NCBI GenBank assembly: GCA_030374765.1
Contig: JARGXX010000117.1
Coordinates: 496,001-560,000, forward strand
Reading direction: 5' to 3'
DNA from: Agarophyton chilense
Taxonomy: Eukaryota; Rhodophyta; Florideophyceae; Gracilariales; Gracilariaceae
Length of the DNA: 64,000 nucleotides
Position numbers and translations under genes: made by a program. This document shows, piece after piece, positions 53,500-64,000 of this stretch. How positions within the stretch are numbered: position 1 is the stretch's first letter; every line of letters starts with the position of its first letter. The notes under the pieces were generated by a model. The model made no database searches and was not told where the DNA came from. It worked only from the letters and a program-made list of their open reading frames with translations.

Positions 53500-54081
53500 A
53501 TGAAGGATACTACCAACGCCACTGCTCCCGGAACAGCTGCTGCAGCAGCTCCCGATTCTGTCTTGCCGGCAAAGCGAGAGCTTTCGCCGAAGCCCGCAGA
53601 TTCACCCCCCAAGCGTGAGTGTCTTGAAGCACCCGGTGCTTCAGAGCCATCGCTCAAGGTACTGAGACTGCACGAAAAGGCCACACTTCCGAAGCGTGGG
53701 TCTCCCATGTCGGCTGGTTTTGACCTTGCCGCAGGAGAGGACACAGTCATTCCGGCTCGAGGTCGCGCCGTCGTGAAGACTGGCTTGAAAATCGCTGTAC
53801 CGTCAGGTTGTTATGGTCGTGTTGCACCGCGTTCTGGCCTTGCTGTGAAGAAGTTTATTGACACAGGAGCAGGTGTTATTGATGCAGACTATCGTGGAGA
53901 GGTTGGTGTGGTTCTGTTCAACTTTAGTGACGACGAATTCAAGGTTCAGGTGGGCGATCGAGTTGCTCAGCTGGTTATTGAGAAAATCTGCATGGGAGCT
54001 GTTGACGAGGTCAAGGAGCTTGATGAAACTACACGGGGTGATGGTGGTTTCGGGTCGACAGGTGTGGAGACCAAGGCCTGA
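53500..54081 (+). CDS. DUT: dUTP diphosphatase (dUTPase)
   Basis: dUTPase hydrolyses dUTP to dUMP and diphosphate, keeping uracil out of DNA and feeding dTMP synthesis. The 193-residue product has a 45-residue Ala/Pro/Ser-rich leader and then all five trimeric dUTPase motifs in order: [48 protein letters not shown] (with the catalytic Asp), [14 protein letters not shown] and [11 protein letters not shown], the flexible C-terminal arm that closes the active site. The single exon and complete motifs suggest an active enzyme. The leader could be an organelle signal, but it holds many Glu and Lys, so nuclear or cytosolic location is as likely. Confidence 0.97.
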   Translation: MKDTTNATAPGTAAAAAPDSVLPAKRELSPKPADSPPKRECLEAPGASEPSLKVLRLHEKATLPKRGSPMSAGFDLAAGEDTVIPARGRAVVKTGLKIAVPSGCYGRVAPRSGLAVKKFIDTGAGVIDADYRGEVGVVLFNFSDDEFKVQVGDRVAQLVIEKICMGAVDEVKELDETTRGDGGFGSTGVETKA

Positions 54082-54779
54082 GCTTCCCACTCCGCCACAG
54101 TCTATTTGTACTTATGATTGCATCAGTTGCCTATTGTTTGTTGTTGTTGGTAACTGTGAAAGTTTATTCTCTTCGTAGTTCTTCCTCGCGCACAGCTGCC
54201 ATCGGTAGGATTCACTACTTCAAAGCACATTGGAAGACACCCTCGCTTTCTGACGAACGGTGAAGCATCTCCGGTTGTCTATTCAGTCTCAGAAAGAGAG
54301 CGTTAGCAATATTACCCTTGTGTCCATCGTAAGCCCCATTATCATTGATATTGGCTCTGTTTTAGGTTTTCATATCAGCCTTCGCATGGGGCGACAGTAA
54401 AATCTGAAAAGGAAAGTCATCGATTTTCATACTGTTCCTCAAACAACTCTAGAGCTAGCTAGAAAGAAATCCATGCCTTGCTCCGCGTATCTGTTCGACT
54501 TGGTGTGGTTCCACAGCGATTTCAAATTCCTTTGCCTTTCGCTCCGTTAAGATCGCACCCGTCGTTGTGGGAATGTCTATCAGTCCATCGCTTGTTGAGA
54601 GTGTCAACTAAGGAAACGGCCATTCGGACGGTGCCTCGAAAAGGAGTGTGTCCTATTATTGTGTTCTGCTAAGTGCTATCTAGAGATTACGAACAGATAC
54701 AAAGACGGTGACGGAGTCGATACAGAAATTGGCGTACTCTGCTCGTTATCTCATCTTGTGCGTCTTTGATGCAGCCAAG
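54082..54779. other. spacer between dUTPase and epimerase genes
   Basis: About 700 bp with no recognisable gene. It should contain the dUTPase 3' end and the promoter of the epimerase-like gene. Confidence 0.45.
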
Positions 54780-55967
54780 ATGCAACCGCATTCAGCCTTC
54801 GTGCTACAGCCGTTTATGTCTGACGTCCGCTCTCACAATGGTGGAGCCCAGAAGAAGATTTTTGTGTTTGGACTTGGCTATGCTGGAATTAGGATTGCTC
54901 ATCAGCTAAGTATGGAACTCATACTTCTTTTTCTGCTCTCACCGATACGCTGACCAAGATTGCAATGCTGTCCCTTTATGGAAATATGATTACGTTGTGG
55001 AAGGGAAATCAGGGGCTTCTATAGCTGGAATCACACAATCTACGGTAAGCTCTTCATCTAATCATCAAGATTCAATGGTTGTTCAGTCTTGCGAAGGAAC
55101 TTCTAAAAGTCTGATTACGGCTTTTGTTGGGTATCATTTAAAGAATTCCACACACGTGCTTTCGACAGTTGCCCCAGATATGTTCCGTTCTGAGGATCCA
55201 ATTTTAGCACAATATGCTGATCTTCTTCTCAAGTCCGACACCATAAGGTGGTTCGTAAGTCCCGAAAAGCTCTCCATCATCTGTTTCACTATTGGTTGTT
55301 TGAATACTAACAAATTTGGGGTGAGCACAAACATGATCAGGGATATCTCTCAAGCACCAGCGTGTATGGCGATCATAGCGGTGCACTGGTTGATGAACTT
55401 AGCTCCTCTTTGAATCCATCTGCAAAGGGGAAACTGCGACTTGCGGTGGAAAGTAGCTGGATTGATCTGGCCAAACGTGCTCAAGTTCTCGCTTGTGTTT
55501 TTCGTGTTGCAGGAATATATGGTCCAAGTCGAAACGCCCTCCAGACCTTATTGCGAAATCCGAGTGTGATGAATCAGACCTCAGACACGCTTGACATGAT
55601 CGTTTCTCGCATTCATGTGGTCGATCTGGCCAACGCTGTAACGTCGGCCGTCTATTTAGAACATCCAGAATCTGAAGCGCGTTCGTTTAGTCAAGTCTAT
55701 TACAACATAGGTGATGATCTTCCAGCAAGTCGACGAGCTGTATTTGGATACGCTGCTGCATTGCTACAGGGTACAAAATTCCCACGGCATACTACGGATA
55801 GTCGAGTAGCAGCTGTTTCGACTCGTCACAGTATCAGGGCGAGCAAACAAGTTTCGAACGCTAAGATGAAGAATCTTCTTCTACCAAACCTCTCCTTCCC
55901 AACATATCGAGAAGGCCTGGGCGCCATAGCTCAAGAACTGGAAATATCAAAGAGGCCGCTATACTAA
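54780..55967 (+). CDS. YeeZ-like NAD(P)-binding epimerase/dehydratase family protein
   Basis: Three exons, 54780-54909, 55013-55254 and 55341-55967, joined across introns of 103 bp (GTATGG..ATCAG) and 86 bp (GTAAGT..ATCAG), give 332 residues in one frame. The Rossmann loop is IFVFGLGYAGIRIA (G31, G33, G36). Then come THVLSTVAPD (the family's HVLSSVPP strand), and across the second splice RWF-GYLSSTSVYGDHSGAL, matching the YLSTTGVYGD-GG block that provides the catalytic region. The later blocks FRVAGIYGPSRNAL and RIHVVDLANAV are also standard. The canonical YxxxK is not obvious, as in bacterial YeeZ and atypical SDRs. The substrate is unknown. The first ATG of the frame in sense with the family is at 54780. 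Confidence 0.85.
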
Positions 55968-56067
55968 AATACCGAGCTTTAGATCAGGACCTGATGCTCT
56001 AGACGAATTTGTGCCCAAGATAGTTCACGAACGGCATGACAAACATTGTACAAGAAGCACCGCATCA

Positions 56068-57152
56068 CTACTCGTCATCTTTCCTCCCTCGGTCGAACCG
56101 TTCGTTCCGCATAGGTTCACCCTCTCTTGGCCCAACGGGTCCCATATCCATGGCATCCATGGGTGCCATTGATGCACCAGGTACTGGAGGTGGCATAGGA
56201 GGATTTATCATTCCCGGGGGCGGTGGCATGCCCATCATAGGAGGAGGGGGGGGGGGATGCGGTGCATAGTCTTGACCCCGGAATCTCTTGTACCGTGGCT
56301 CGAAATTATTATCTTGGGAATTGAAGTCGTCAGATTCACGCCTTCTCTTCATGGGTCCTTGACCCATACCACCAAAATAGCGAGCCGGTGGCTGTCCAGA
56401 TGGACCATGGAATGGTCGACCTCGGCCTCTTCCCCCCCGTCGTCCTCTTCCCATTCTTCGTCCTCTCTCTCCATAAGAGCGACCCCGTCCTCCAGGTGCA
56501 GGACTCATGAACGGCTGCGCAGGTGCTGCAGCATTGCTCCACATCTGCATGCCTGTCATTCCTGTTTGGACTTCTCTTGCCCTACCAAAACCTCCTCTTC
56601 CAGGATCATAGTCAACCCTGTGCTCATCGCGCACTTGCCCGCCAGACCGTCCACGACCATACTGTCTCCCATCGGAGAAACCAACGTCGTAGTCGACTCG
56701 AATATTTCTTTCGTCTAACTTGGTTCCAGAGAGAAAATTAACACTGTTTTCTGCATCACATCTTCTGTAGTACTCCACAAAGCAGAACCCGCAAGGAGTT
56801 TTTCTGATTCTGTCTAACCCCATGATAATACGTCGTATCTCCCCAGCTTTGGAGAAAATATCGAATATTTGCTCCTCCGTCGTATAAAACGAAAGGTTTC
56901 CAACATAGAGGGTTGAGCTTTGCTTGAGCGCGACTTCTCGTTGTTTCTACCAACATCAAGTGCAATGAGAATATCGAAAAATCGCCATCGTTCCATTGAG
57001 TTGAGGGGATTTTTGTCAGAAACGACATACTTAAAAACACGAAAAGGCAGCGAAAACTCAAAAGCCAAACTTACCTGTCCGCCTTGAAAGCGTCTATCTT
57101 GGTAAAGACTGATCGGTTTCGCGATTTCGGATCTGAAAAGCTTAGTCGCCAT
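56068..57152 (-). CDS. NCBP2: nuclear cap-binding protein subunit 2 (CBP20)
   Basis: CBP20 binds the m7G cap of nuclear RNA together with CBP80. Exon 1 (57075-57152) encodes [19 protein letters not shown] and the RRFQGGQ end; a 128-bp intron (56947-57074) follows; exon 2 (56068-56946) carries the RRM with RNP2 TLYVGNLSF and RNP1 CGFCFVEYY, and then [20 protein letters not shown] and [19 protein letters not shown]. Tyr17 and Tyr40 match the two tyrosines that stack on the cap in human CBP20. The product has 318 residues against about 156 in humans: the last 160 are rich in RGG/RGR ([16 protein letters not shown]), Pro and Met ([16 protein letters not shown]), an extension I do not know from animal CBP20. 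It is convergent with the epimerase gene. Confidence 0.95.
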
Positions 57153-60100
57153 CCTCGGTCGCGTAGATATTAGCGAATTGTTATAGAGTTTGGCGTGTTC
57201 TGAATCTGAAGACTGTACCGAACAATTGAAGTAGAACAAGACAGTTGACGAGTTGAAATATCGGTGAACCTTGTGTTTGATTCTCAAGCCAAGAGAGCGG
57301 TGTGATGCGAGGCAGGTACTTGGTGCAGAAGCACACCAGTAGAGCACTCACTCCAAAAACCGCGCTGGAATAGAACACGGTTCAACAAACGGTATAAAGG
57401 TGTTGACAAGATGAAGCCGTGAGCAACGAAGGTAATCCGAAAGAATTTGACTGCCAAAAGCGTACGTATATTATATTCACCTTCGCTGTTGGGCGTAGAG
57501 TTCCGAGCTCCCTCATGAAACAGCAACGCATATACTGTAGAAGTGTTGATGCTCGATTGGGTCAATGTATTCAGAACATGCTTTGATAGTTCTCGGAGTT
57601 GGTAGAGAAGTAGAGCAGACACATGGAGGCGGTTCGGGCTTTACGACGAGTGGAAACGTTTCCAGCTGTAAGCTGTGGAGTGTTCATCCGGCAGAATTGA
57701 CAGCTTTTTAATTAATATTAATATAATATTATGTTCATTTGGAGGGTATTATGGTTCAACGACAATTGGCATCTCAAGAGGGAAGGGAATACAACGGTGG
57801 TGGCAGGGATTTGCTTCTTCAAGGTTCAGGGTGTAAGACTCCCAGTACGTCAGTGCAGAGATCTGCGAAAACATAGTGCGCGGAACTTATGTGAGCATTC
57901 CATCATCACTATTTCAATGTTACCCCACTTGAGCAATGCAAGGAATCCATCAGAGTGTGCGACTTCCGCTGCCCTGAAGCAATACTATTGGTCATGTATA
58001 TTTCAAGCAATCGGCCGCCAGGCAGAATCGTCATTGCACTTTTGTTCCATGGCATGTGATGGACGTAAAGAGCGATCAAATACATGTGTGATTAGGAGGC
58101 TAAGCCTTGCCTGGCGATCTTGAAACATCAAATCTTCCGTGCTCCCGACCTTCACTTTTTGCTCCACAAAAGATGCATTTCTTTACAATGGAATGTGCGC
58201 AGTCCAACCGCTAAAATTCTTTCTCTGACTCTCAAGATAAGGAATGGCGCTCCCGACACTCGGCCTGTGGCTCCAGCAGTTTGGTAGAATCTGTCAGATC
58301 AGGATCAGAGCATCGTCCCTTGAACATGTGGCCAAATTTGAGAATAAATCCCATACAAGCATCAAAGCTCTGCATTAGAGTGGCATGTGATAAAGCTCTA
58401 GGGCGAGCGAAAAGTATAAGATATGTTTCAAAAAAATCATCCCCTTTCCTTCAATCACGAGAATATCTGAACTAGTTTGATTTCAGAGGCTGTGTGAATT
58501 AGGAATGCAGGACCAGAGATGAGATGGAACAAAAGGCGAGGCGCAACTGCTCACTGTCGCCATTGCGCTGGCTGGGATATGACAACCGTTGTCCTGTCCA
58601 GAGGGGCTGGGTTGAGTTTCTCGAATAGAATAACAAGACGCATTTTATGCTTTGTCACATTTATCTGGGTGTGTGCTTTTTCACAAATGCGAAACGATTT
58701 AAAAACAATGCGAAAACTGTGGTGACCAGTTTTTGTGCTGGGGTCCCCACTCGGAAATGTGTCCTACTACTCTACCGGAACATTCCAATAGGAAAAATGA
58801 ATTAAAATGCTTCAAATGCATGCGCAGTGTTTTCACTCCAAGCATTCGAGTCCCAAAACGAGAAAAAGCTTTTCCGTATGCCTGGCACTTTTATTGATAC
58901 CATTCCATCTCATGGTGAGCTGGGATGACCTGGGATGACCTGGGATGACCTGGCAGGAATTGCAATTGGGAAGAACTCTGCTCCTGGTATGAAACGTTGT
59001 ACTGCATCAACGTTGAAGGATAGCCCAGTGAAGCATGACGCCTTGTGCGACCTAAAAAGATAAGACCTACATGTTGCATTCCTTATACATATCCGAAGTA
59101 GGTAAGAGTTGGGTTCCGCTTGAAATAGTCACAACTATGGATAAGAATAGTAATTTTAGTTTCTTGCCATTCCGCTGTCCACATCATTTTCCCTCTGTTT
59201 TTGAGTCAGAGATGGCTGCCGCGCTTTTCAAAGACGGCTCCTAAAAGAAAAGAAGATGATTGGTCGGTAGACTTCAGTGATGCCCGTTTATAGTTTTTGA
59301 CGCTATTCAAAAGAGGAAAGCATCTATAATACTTTTTTTACCGCTTTGAAATCAGGAGTCTAAGATTGTAGTGAAGCAGAAGGAGATGGAGCCTGCTTTA
59401 GGACGGAGGCAGATAGCTTTTCTCGGCTATCCTGGGTAGAGCAGGCTACCCGCTTCCAAGAATTACGTTATATATGCGATAGACCAGCAATTATTATCAT
59501 GTTATTGACATGTCGACAGCTTGATCCAAAATCTTATTGGTATGTTACAAGCCCTGAGTTTCTGATTAGTATGGAGACGGCCAGGCACGAGAGTCGAAGT
59601 CGGGAAAGACGACCAACATTTTACTTACAGGAGCACATGACGAGGCACATGTTTGTGTATTATGTGAAAGAACCAATTCATACTTCCTGTAGACATCTAT
59701 TCACGGATGTTTGTTCTCTGTCATTGTGGTTTTTCAAAAAAGAGAATAAGCACCGTTGCAATCATTCTCCTGGTGGCCCATATCTTGTTGAACTCATTGA
59801 CTTCTGCTTGACATGTTGTTGAAATGAAACGCAAGATATTGTTGTAGAGATTGTTTGCATCCTTTTGGCGACATGCTAGTGGTTCAGGTGGTAATCACGT
59901 CGAACTTTGGAAAGAATCGGTGGAGGCTTTTGTTCTTCTGTTCTTGACATCATCAGGAACCCGTTGTTCTTCTTGGCCACATTCTCGCACTAAATTTCTG
60001 AGATCGCTCCAATATGTGGGTTTTCCTTGCACTCATTTGTGGTATTTGCTCATGTGGAAAAATCCTAATTGCAGCTTTGGAGCACATGACACTGGTCTAC

Positions 60101-62081
60101 TTGGGTACAGTTTGATACTTAAAGCGATGTTGCATACGTGTGGGGGGATTCTTGAGATTGCGGAAAGAAGTTGCTGAGGGCAAACCTGGTCTCTTATGGG
60201 TGTGAAGTGCTGGGGCCCCAGTTGCTCGTGTGATTCACGCTCAGGAATCGAATCTTGAGAGCTAAAAATAGTCTGCTTGGGCTTTAATCGGCTTTAAAAG
60301 GCTTTAATAAGCATCTGGATTACGTTATCGTGCTGCCCAGCGCTCTCCGGAAGCAGATGGATATATGCCCTCCAGCACATATAATATTTTAACTGGACTC
60401 TGTGATGTGGTTTGGAGAGAAAGTCAGTCACTTGAGATCAGTAAATAAGGCCTTGAGACAACAATTTGCTTCCCATGTAAATTGTCTTTGTCATTTCTAC
60501 ACGACACTCAAGCAAGTGAAAGATAATATTGTACCGACTCGTGATTAAAAGAACTGCATCTACAAGTGCTCCAATGGACAATTACCCTTCCCGCGCAACC
60601 ATTGGTGCTCTGCATCACTCGAGTTTGGAGACGTGGTTCTCAAAGTGCTGAGCGTTGAAGTTTTTCTTTTCTGGTGCACGATCTGTTCTCATCAATTGTG
60701 ACTTTGAGTACAAGCACAAATTCTCACACTCCATCAGCCAATCCGTGACAGGGATACAACCCGAACTAAGCCAGAAAAGACTTGCAGAAGCCCCGGACCG
60801 TGTCCCAGGTAGGATTAGGTAGCATAAGGGCTGCAGTCTGGCTGCAGTTTGGCTGCTATGACAAATAAATGGTTCTGGTTCCATTCAACTCATGGGCAAA
60901 AATTCTTTTCAGTTGCAGGTTGGCGTAACCAGCTAAGTGTTTGCGACATTTGTTTGGCATGGGGGACGTGCTTTTGATTCGTTGAGGGGATGGGTCTACT
61001 GTGCCAAGATACTAGACGCGAGTTCCACCTAGGTGCGAGGACACGCTCTAAAAATGAAGCTACGAAACCGATTTGCGCCTGTAATGGGGGCGATGTTGTT
61101 TAAGCTCTGAATATGGACAATGGCACTGTCGATGGGCTACAGCGTGTGCAGTCCTCAACGTGAGGTGGTTTTTATTGATGGTGGAAACAAGGCGTCGGTA
61201 GTCTGATGAGGACCGACAGCTGCCAAGCCACGGAGAGCTTATGAAAGAGAAGGACTGATGTGGTTACAGGTCACAAGCTGGTGGTGGGTAGAGTTAAGCC
61301 GAGTGCCACGAATGAGGGGTGCAGTGGCGGAGCGTTGAATGAGGTGCGTACTATAAACAACAAATGATGGAATGATTGAAGCAGTGCGATGGTCGAATCA
61401 GAGAATCAGAGGCATATGCGGCTGTGCGAAGCCATTTTGAGAGAGTCCAACTTGGTTTCAACTAGTGCTGCGGTGGACTCAATAGTCGCAACAATACGTG
61501 CTGCGAGCAAGCAGGCAAAGCACGCACCGCGCAATTGAGGTTTGCAGCTGCGCACGGTACTGGGGAGACGATGACTGGCTCCCGACACCACCGGGCGGGG
61601 GTGGCGAGGGTGGCGAGAGAGAAGGGCGAACGTCCGCGCGTGGGCTGTTTTATATCTTAGAAGACTACAAGTATATTTGTGCGTCAACTGCTAGAGGGAA
61701 AAACTCTGGCGAGCGTGATTGTATTGGTCGCAACGAAAGCGATGCGCGGTGCCCTTTATTGTACGTGGAGGATTGCGCAATCGACGCGCGGAGCATGTGA
61801 GTGGCGTGTGGCGGGGCTCGTTATGCAGAGAGGCGTGGCGAAAGAGGGGGAGCGGGGGGATGATGACACGATGGGCTGAGATAGGAGTCCACTGTTGACA
61901 AAGTAGTTGTGAGATGTGAGCGAGGAGAACGGAGCTGAGCGACGGCGTAGATAGCGCAGCCGAGTTGAATTGTGGGGGACGGGTGCTCGACCTGGCGTAA
62001 ACATTATGCGGCGATGGTTCCACCCAGCGCGCGAGCGGAGCGACGACAAGCTGTCGACGACGACGCCTGCACGCGCGAGGC
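57153..62081. other. 4.9-kb region without a recognisable gene
   Basis: The stretch has only short, overlapping open frames (up to 130 codons) with no family features on either strand. It holds a 3-copy 10-bp repeat at 58921-58950. Beyond about 61.9 kb it becomes GC- and C-rich, leading into the TPR-like gene. Confidence 0.45.
58921..58950. repeat. three copies of a 10-bp unit
   Basis: The unit tgggatgacc occurs three times without change, with a partial fourth copy (tgg) after it. Confidence 0.95.
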
Positions 62082-62813
62082 GTGGCGGACGTCCACCGCC
62101 TGCCGCCAGCTTTCCAGAGCGGCGCCTTGCACTCAGCGCGAGAGATCTGCGTCGTTCGACGCTTCGACGCGCGTCGTCGTGCTCTGCGCCCGACGCGCCT
62201 TCCTCTTCCCTGTCCGCTCATACGCGGCGGCTGTGGAACGTGCGTCCCTCGCGGGGGCGCCCCCTCCCTGTGCTCGAATGCGCTCCTCCTTCTCCATATC
62301 TGCGTCGCCGCGCCCGCCACCTTCGCGTCGGCGTTGGTGGTGTGTCTCCCCTTCCTCCTTCCTTCTGTCTGCACACCCAACCTAACCCCACCCCATCTCA
62401 CTCAATCGCCACCCAACTGCACCATACGCATGCCGACATTCTTCTTCCGCCACCGCCGCCACGGCGCTCCGCACCCTTCCAAGTCGCCCTCCCCCCAAAG
62501 CCGCCCACCCACACCGCGCTACTTTCCTTGCTGCGACTGTGACTGCGACGCTGTCGCTGTTGCCCGCCACCCGCTTCGCGTCTTTTGCATTCCTTGCGTC
62601 TTCGTGGTGCCTCCTGCTACCTGCGCTTGTCACTATACCTCAACGCTCAACCGCCCCGCTGCCCAAGCTTCCAATGCAACTCCGCTGCATGTATCCGCCT
62701 CCACCACCCTCACCCCCGCAAACCCCTCCCCCCCCAACGCGTCGCTCCCGTCTTTCATCCCGCCGCACTCTGCCCCACCGCGTCAGAGCCCGCGAAATGC
62801 GGACCAGCCCAAT

Positions 62814-64000
62814 ATGTCTCACAGACGCCAAGCTGCCGCCACTGCTCATGAAAGCTCCGATTCCAACCCGCTGTCTAGTGTTGTTCCGTCCTCCTTTCTG
62901 CACGACCTGAATGCCAACATGACTGTTGTGCTCAATCTCACTGATTCCTCGCATCCGCTGCAGTCAACAGCCGTCTCCCCGGAGGCCCACCTTCAAATGG
63001 GTCCCACTCTCACACCTGTGCAGCCCAACAACGGAACAAATCTCCCGCGTAGTGAACCAGAGCCCTCATCCTACTCAAGCTCTGAATCCCGGGACCTACT
63101 TGAAGATGACAGCGATATTACCGAAGAGACGTCATATGATTCTCTCGTCAAACAGTTGCAACAGAGTAAGTTGGTTCTCTCCCCTTGTTGCGCATTCCGC
63201 TGTTCAAGTTTTTTTCGAAACAAGCACCTTCGTCTAACATCACAATAGCTACGCCAGAATCATTCTCCCGCGCTCTGCAGGCCGTCAAGGCTCCAGACCT
63301 ATCCGCTGACTCCCGAAGCAAACTCATGAGTGCTCTCGAAAACGCTTTGCGAACTCTGTGCATCGAAACCGATGGGGCCTCAGTGCTGCACTCCAACGTT
63401 CGCATCGAGGCTTATACTACCTTGGCATCCTTTTATGCATCAAGCACTGCTCCAGAGAATGAGAAGGTTATTTACTATTGTCAATTGGGCCTGGACCTAG
63501 CTTCGGGCCGGGAACGCCTATTTCCCGAGCTAGTAGCCAACTTGCATGCGCTCAAGGCAAGAGTGCTTGTCAGCATTGGCGACTACAGCCGCATTCCAGA
63601 GGCAATTTCTCATGCAAAGGCAGCACAAGTTGTCTTGTACGCCATCAAGGATCCCAAGCTTCAGTTTCAGATATGTGTCACCCTTGGAGATTCTTACTCA
63701 CTGCTCATCGACAGCGCAACCTGTGACAATATCCGCGTGGCGTGTGAATGGTACTCCTCTGCCATTCAGCTTTCGAAAATGGCCGCTCTGGAATCGCCGA
63801 TAAAAGTTATGTGGCTCTCGTGCAGAGTAGCGCAGCTGTCATTACGGTATCTCAGACAAAAACGAAACAGTGATAATGCTAATGATAATAAGCATCATGA
63901 AGGAAAAAGGGACGCCGAGGCAGCTCACATGACAATACCTAGCCTTCTGAACATGCTTGAGCAATTGCATGTAGATGTAGAAAGGCTTCGCGAAAGCGAA
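62814..64000 (+). CDS. TPR-like helical protein, 5' part (runs off the window)
   Basis: Exon 1 ends at 63165 (KQLQQ) with a GTAAGT donor; an 83-bp intron (63166-63248) ends in CAATAG; exon 2 is open to the window's edge. The start is uncertain: the frame is open from 62082, with ATG codons at 62430 and 62814; the latter (MSHRRQAAAT) avoids a long low-complexity Pro/Ser/Arg leader. The first 115 residues are Ser/Pro/Asn-rich and disordered; exon 2 is helical with TPR-like pairs (ALENALRTLCIETDGASVLH, YCQLGLDLASGRERLFPELV, LHALKARVLVSIGDYSRIPE, ACEWYSSAIQLSKMAALE). At least 360 residues are visible from 62814. The family is not recognised; it may be distantly like the CaaX-ending gene at 11.7-12.7 kb. 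Confidence 0.65.

Noticed and set aside
59499..60177. Two adjacent plus-strand ORFs of 107 and 108 codons
   Set aside because: No family resemblance and no splice-like joint; left as part of the gene-poor region.
62082..62813. Long Pro/Ser/Arg-rich N-terminal extension of the right-edge TPR-like gene
   Set aside because: Frame is open on several strands because of C-richness; no domain. I kept the ATG at 62814 as the more likely start but cannot exclude 62430.
1..64000. CRISPR arrays, operons, ribosome binding sites
   Set aside because: The genome is eukaryotic by its introns and gene families; none of these prokaryotic features is present.

Overview
The window is nuclear DNA of a eukaryote. 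It has compact genes, no introns or one to two short introns (83-128 bp) with GT..AG borders, a plastid-type NFU scaffold with a transit-like leader, a relic of a plant-type 3-ketoacyl-CoA synthase, chromoviruses and a Helitron. This fits a multicellular red alga of the Chondrus/Gracilaria kind best. That assignment is inference; no rRNA or plastid gene is present to confirm it.

Region 1 (1-17.5 kb) is a dense housekeeping block on alternating strands: a divergent TrmO-like protein (-), a WDTC1/DCAF-type WD40-TPR protein (+), CCT7 chaperonin (-, one intron), ORC3 (+), CstF-64 (-), a TPR-like protein ending in a CaaX box (-), NFU (+), SDA1 (-) and FIS1 (+, two introns). Divergent pairs share 0.45-0.7 kb spacers; convergent pairs lie 70-460 bp apart.

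Region 2 (17.5-31.5 kb) is a decayed zone. It holds three copies of a GC-rich 44-bp core repeat, an autonomous Helitron broken by one in-frame stop and two frameshifts (19.4-24.4 kb), a perfect 19-bp-arm palindrome, and three host-gene relics: a SnoaL-like fold, an unidentified broken ORF, and a 3-ketoacyl-CoA synthase whose catalytic Cys is now Tyr.

Region 3 (31.6-49 kb) is a nest of Ty3/gypsy chromoviruses. Element A (+) carries gag, protease, RT, RNase H, integrase and chromodomain. It is split by a 667-bp solo LTR with 5-bp target duplications and by element B (-), which keeps its 3' LTR but has lost its 5' end. Both A and B carry, between the chromodomain and the 3' end, a long ORF on the strand opposite to gag-pol, and the two ORFs look homologous. 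This is the most interesting signal in the window.

Region 4 (49-64 kb) returns to host genes: neuroguidin/Lcp5 (+), dUTPase (+), a YeeZ-like NAD(P)-binding epimerase (+, two introns), nuclear cap-binding protein CBP20 with a long Arg/Gly-Pro tail (-, one intron), then about 5 kb with nothing recognisable, and the 5' part of a second TPR-like gene running off the right edge. Together the intact genes cover ribosome biogenesis (SDA1, neuroguidin), mRNA 3' processing and cap binding, protein folding, replication, nucleotide hygiene, Fe-S assembly and organelle fission, with no operon-like grouping.
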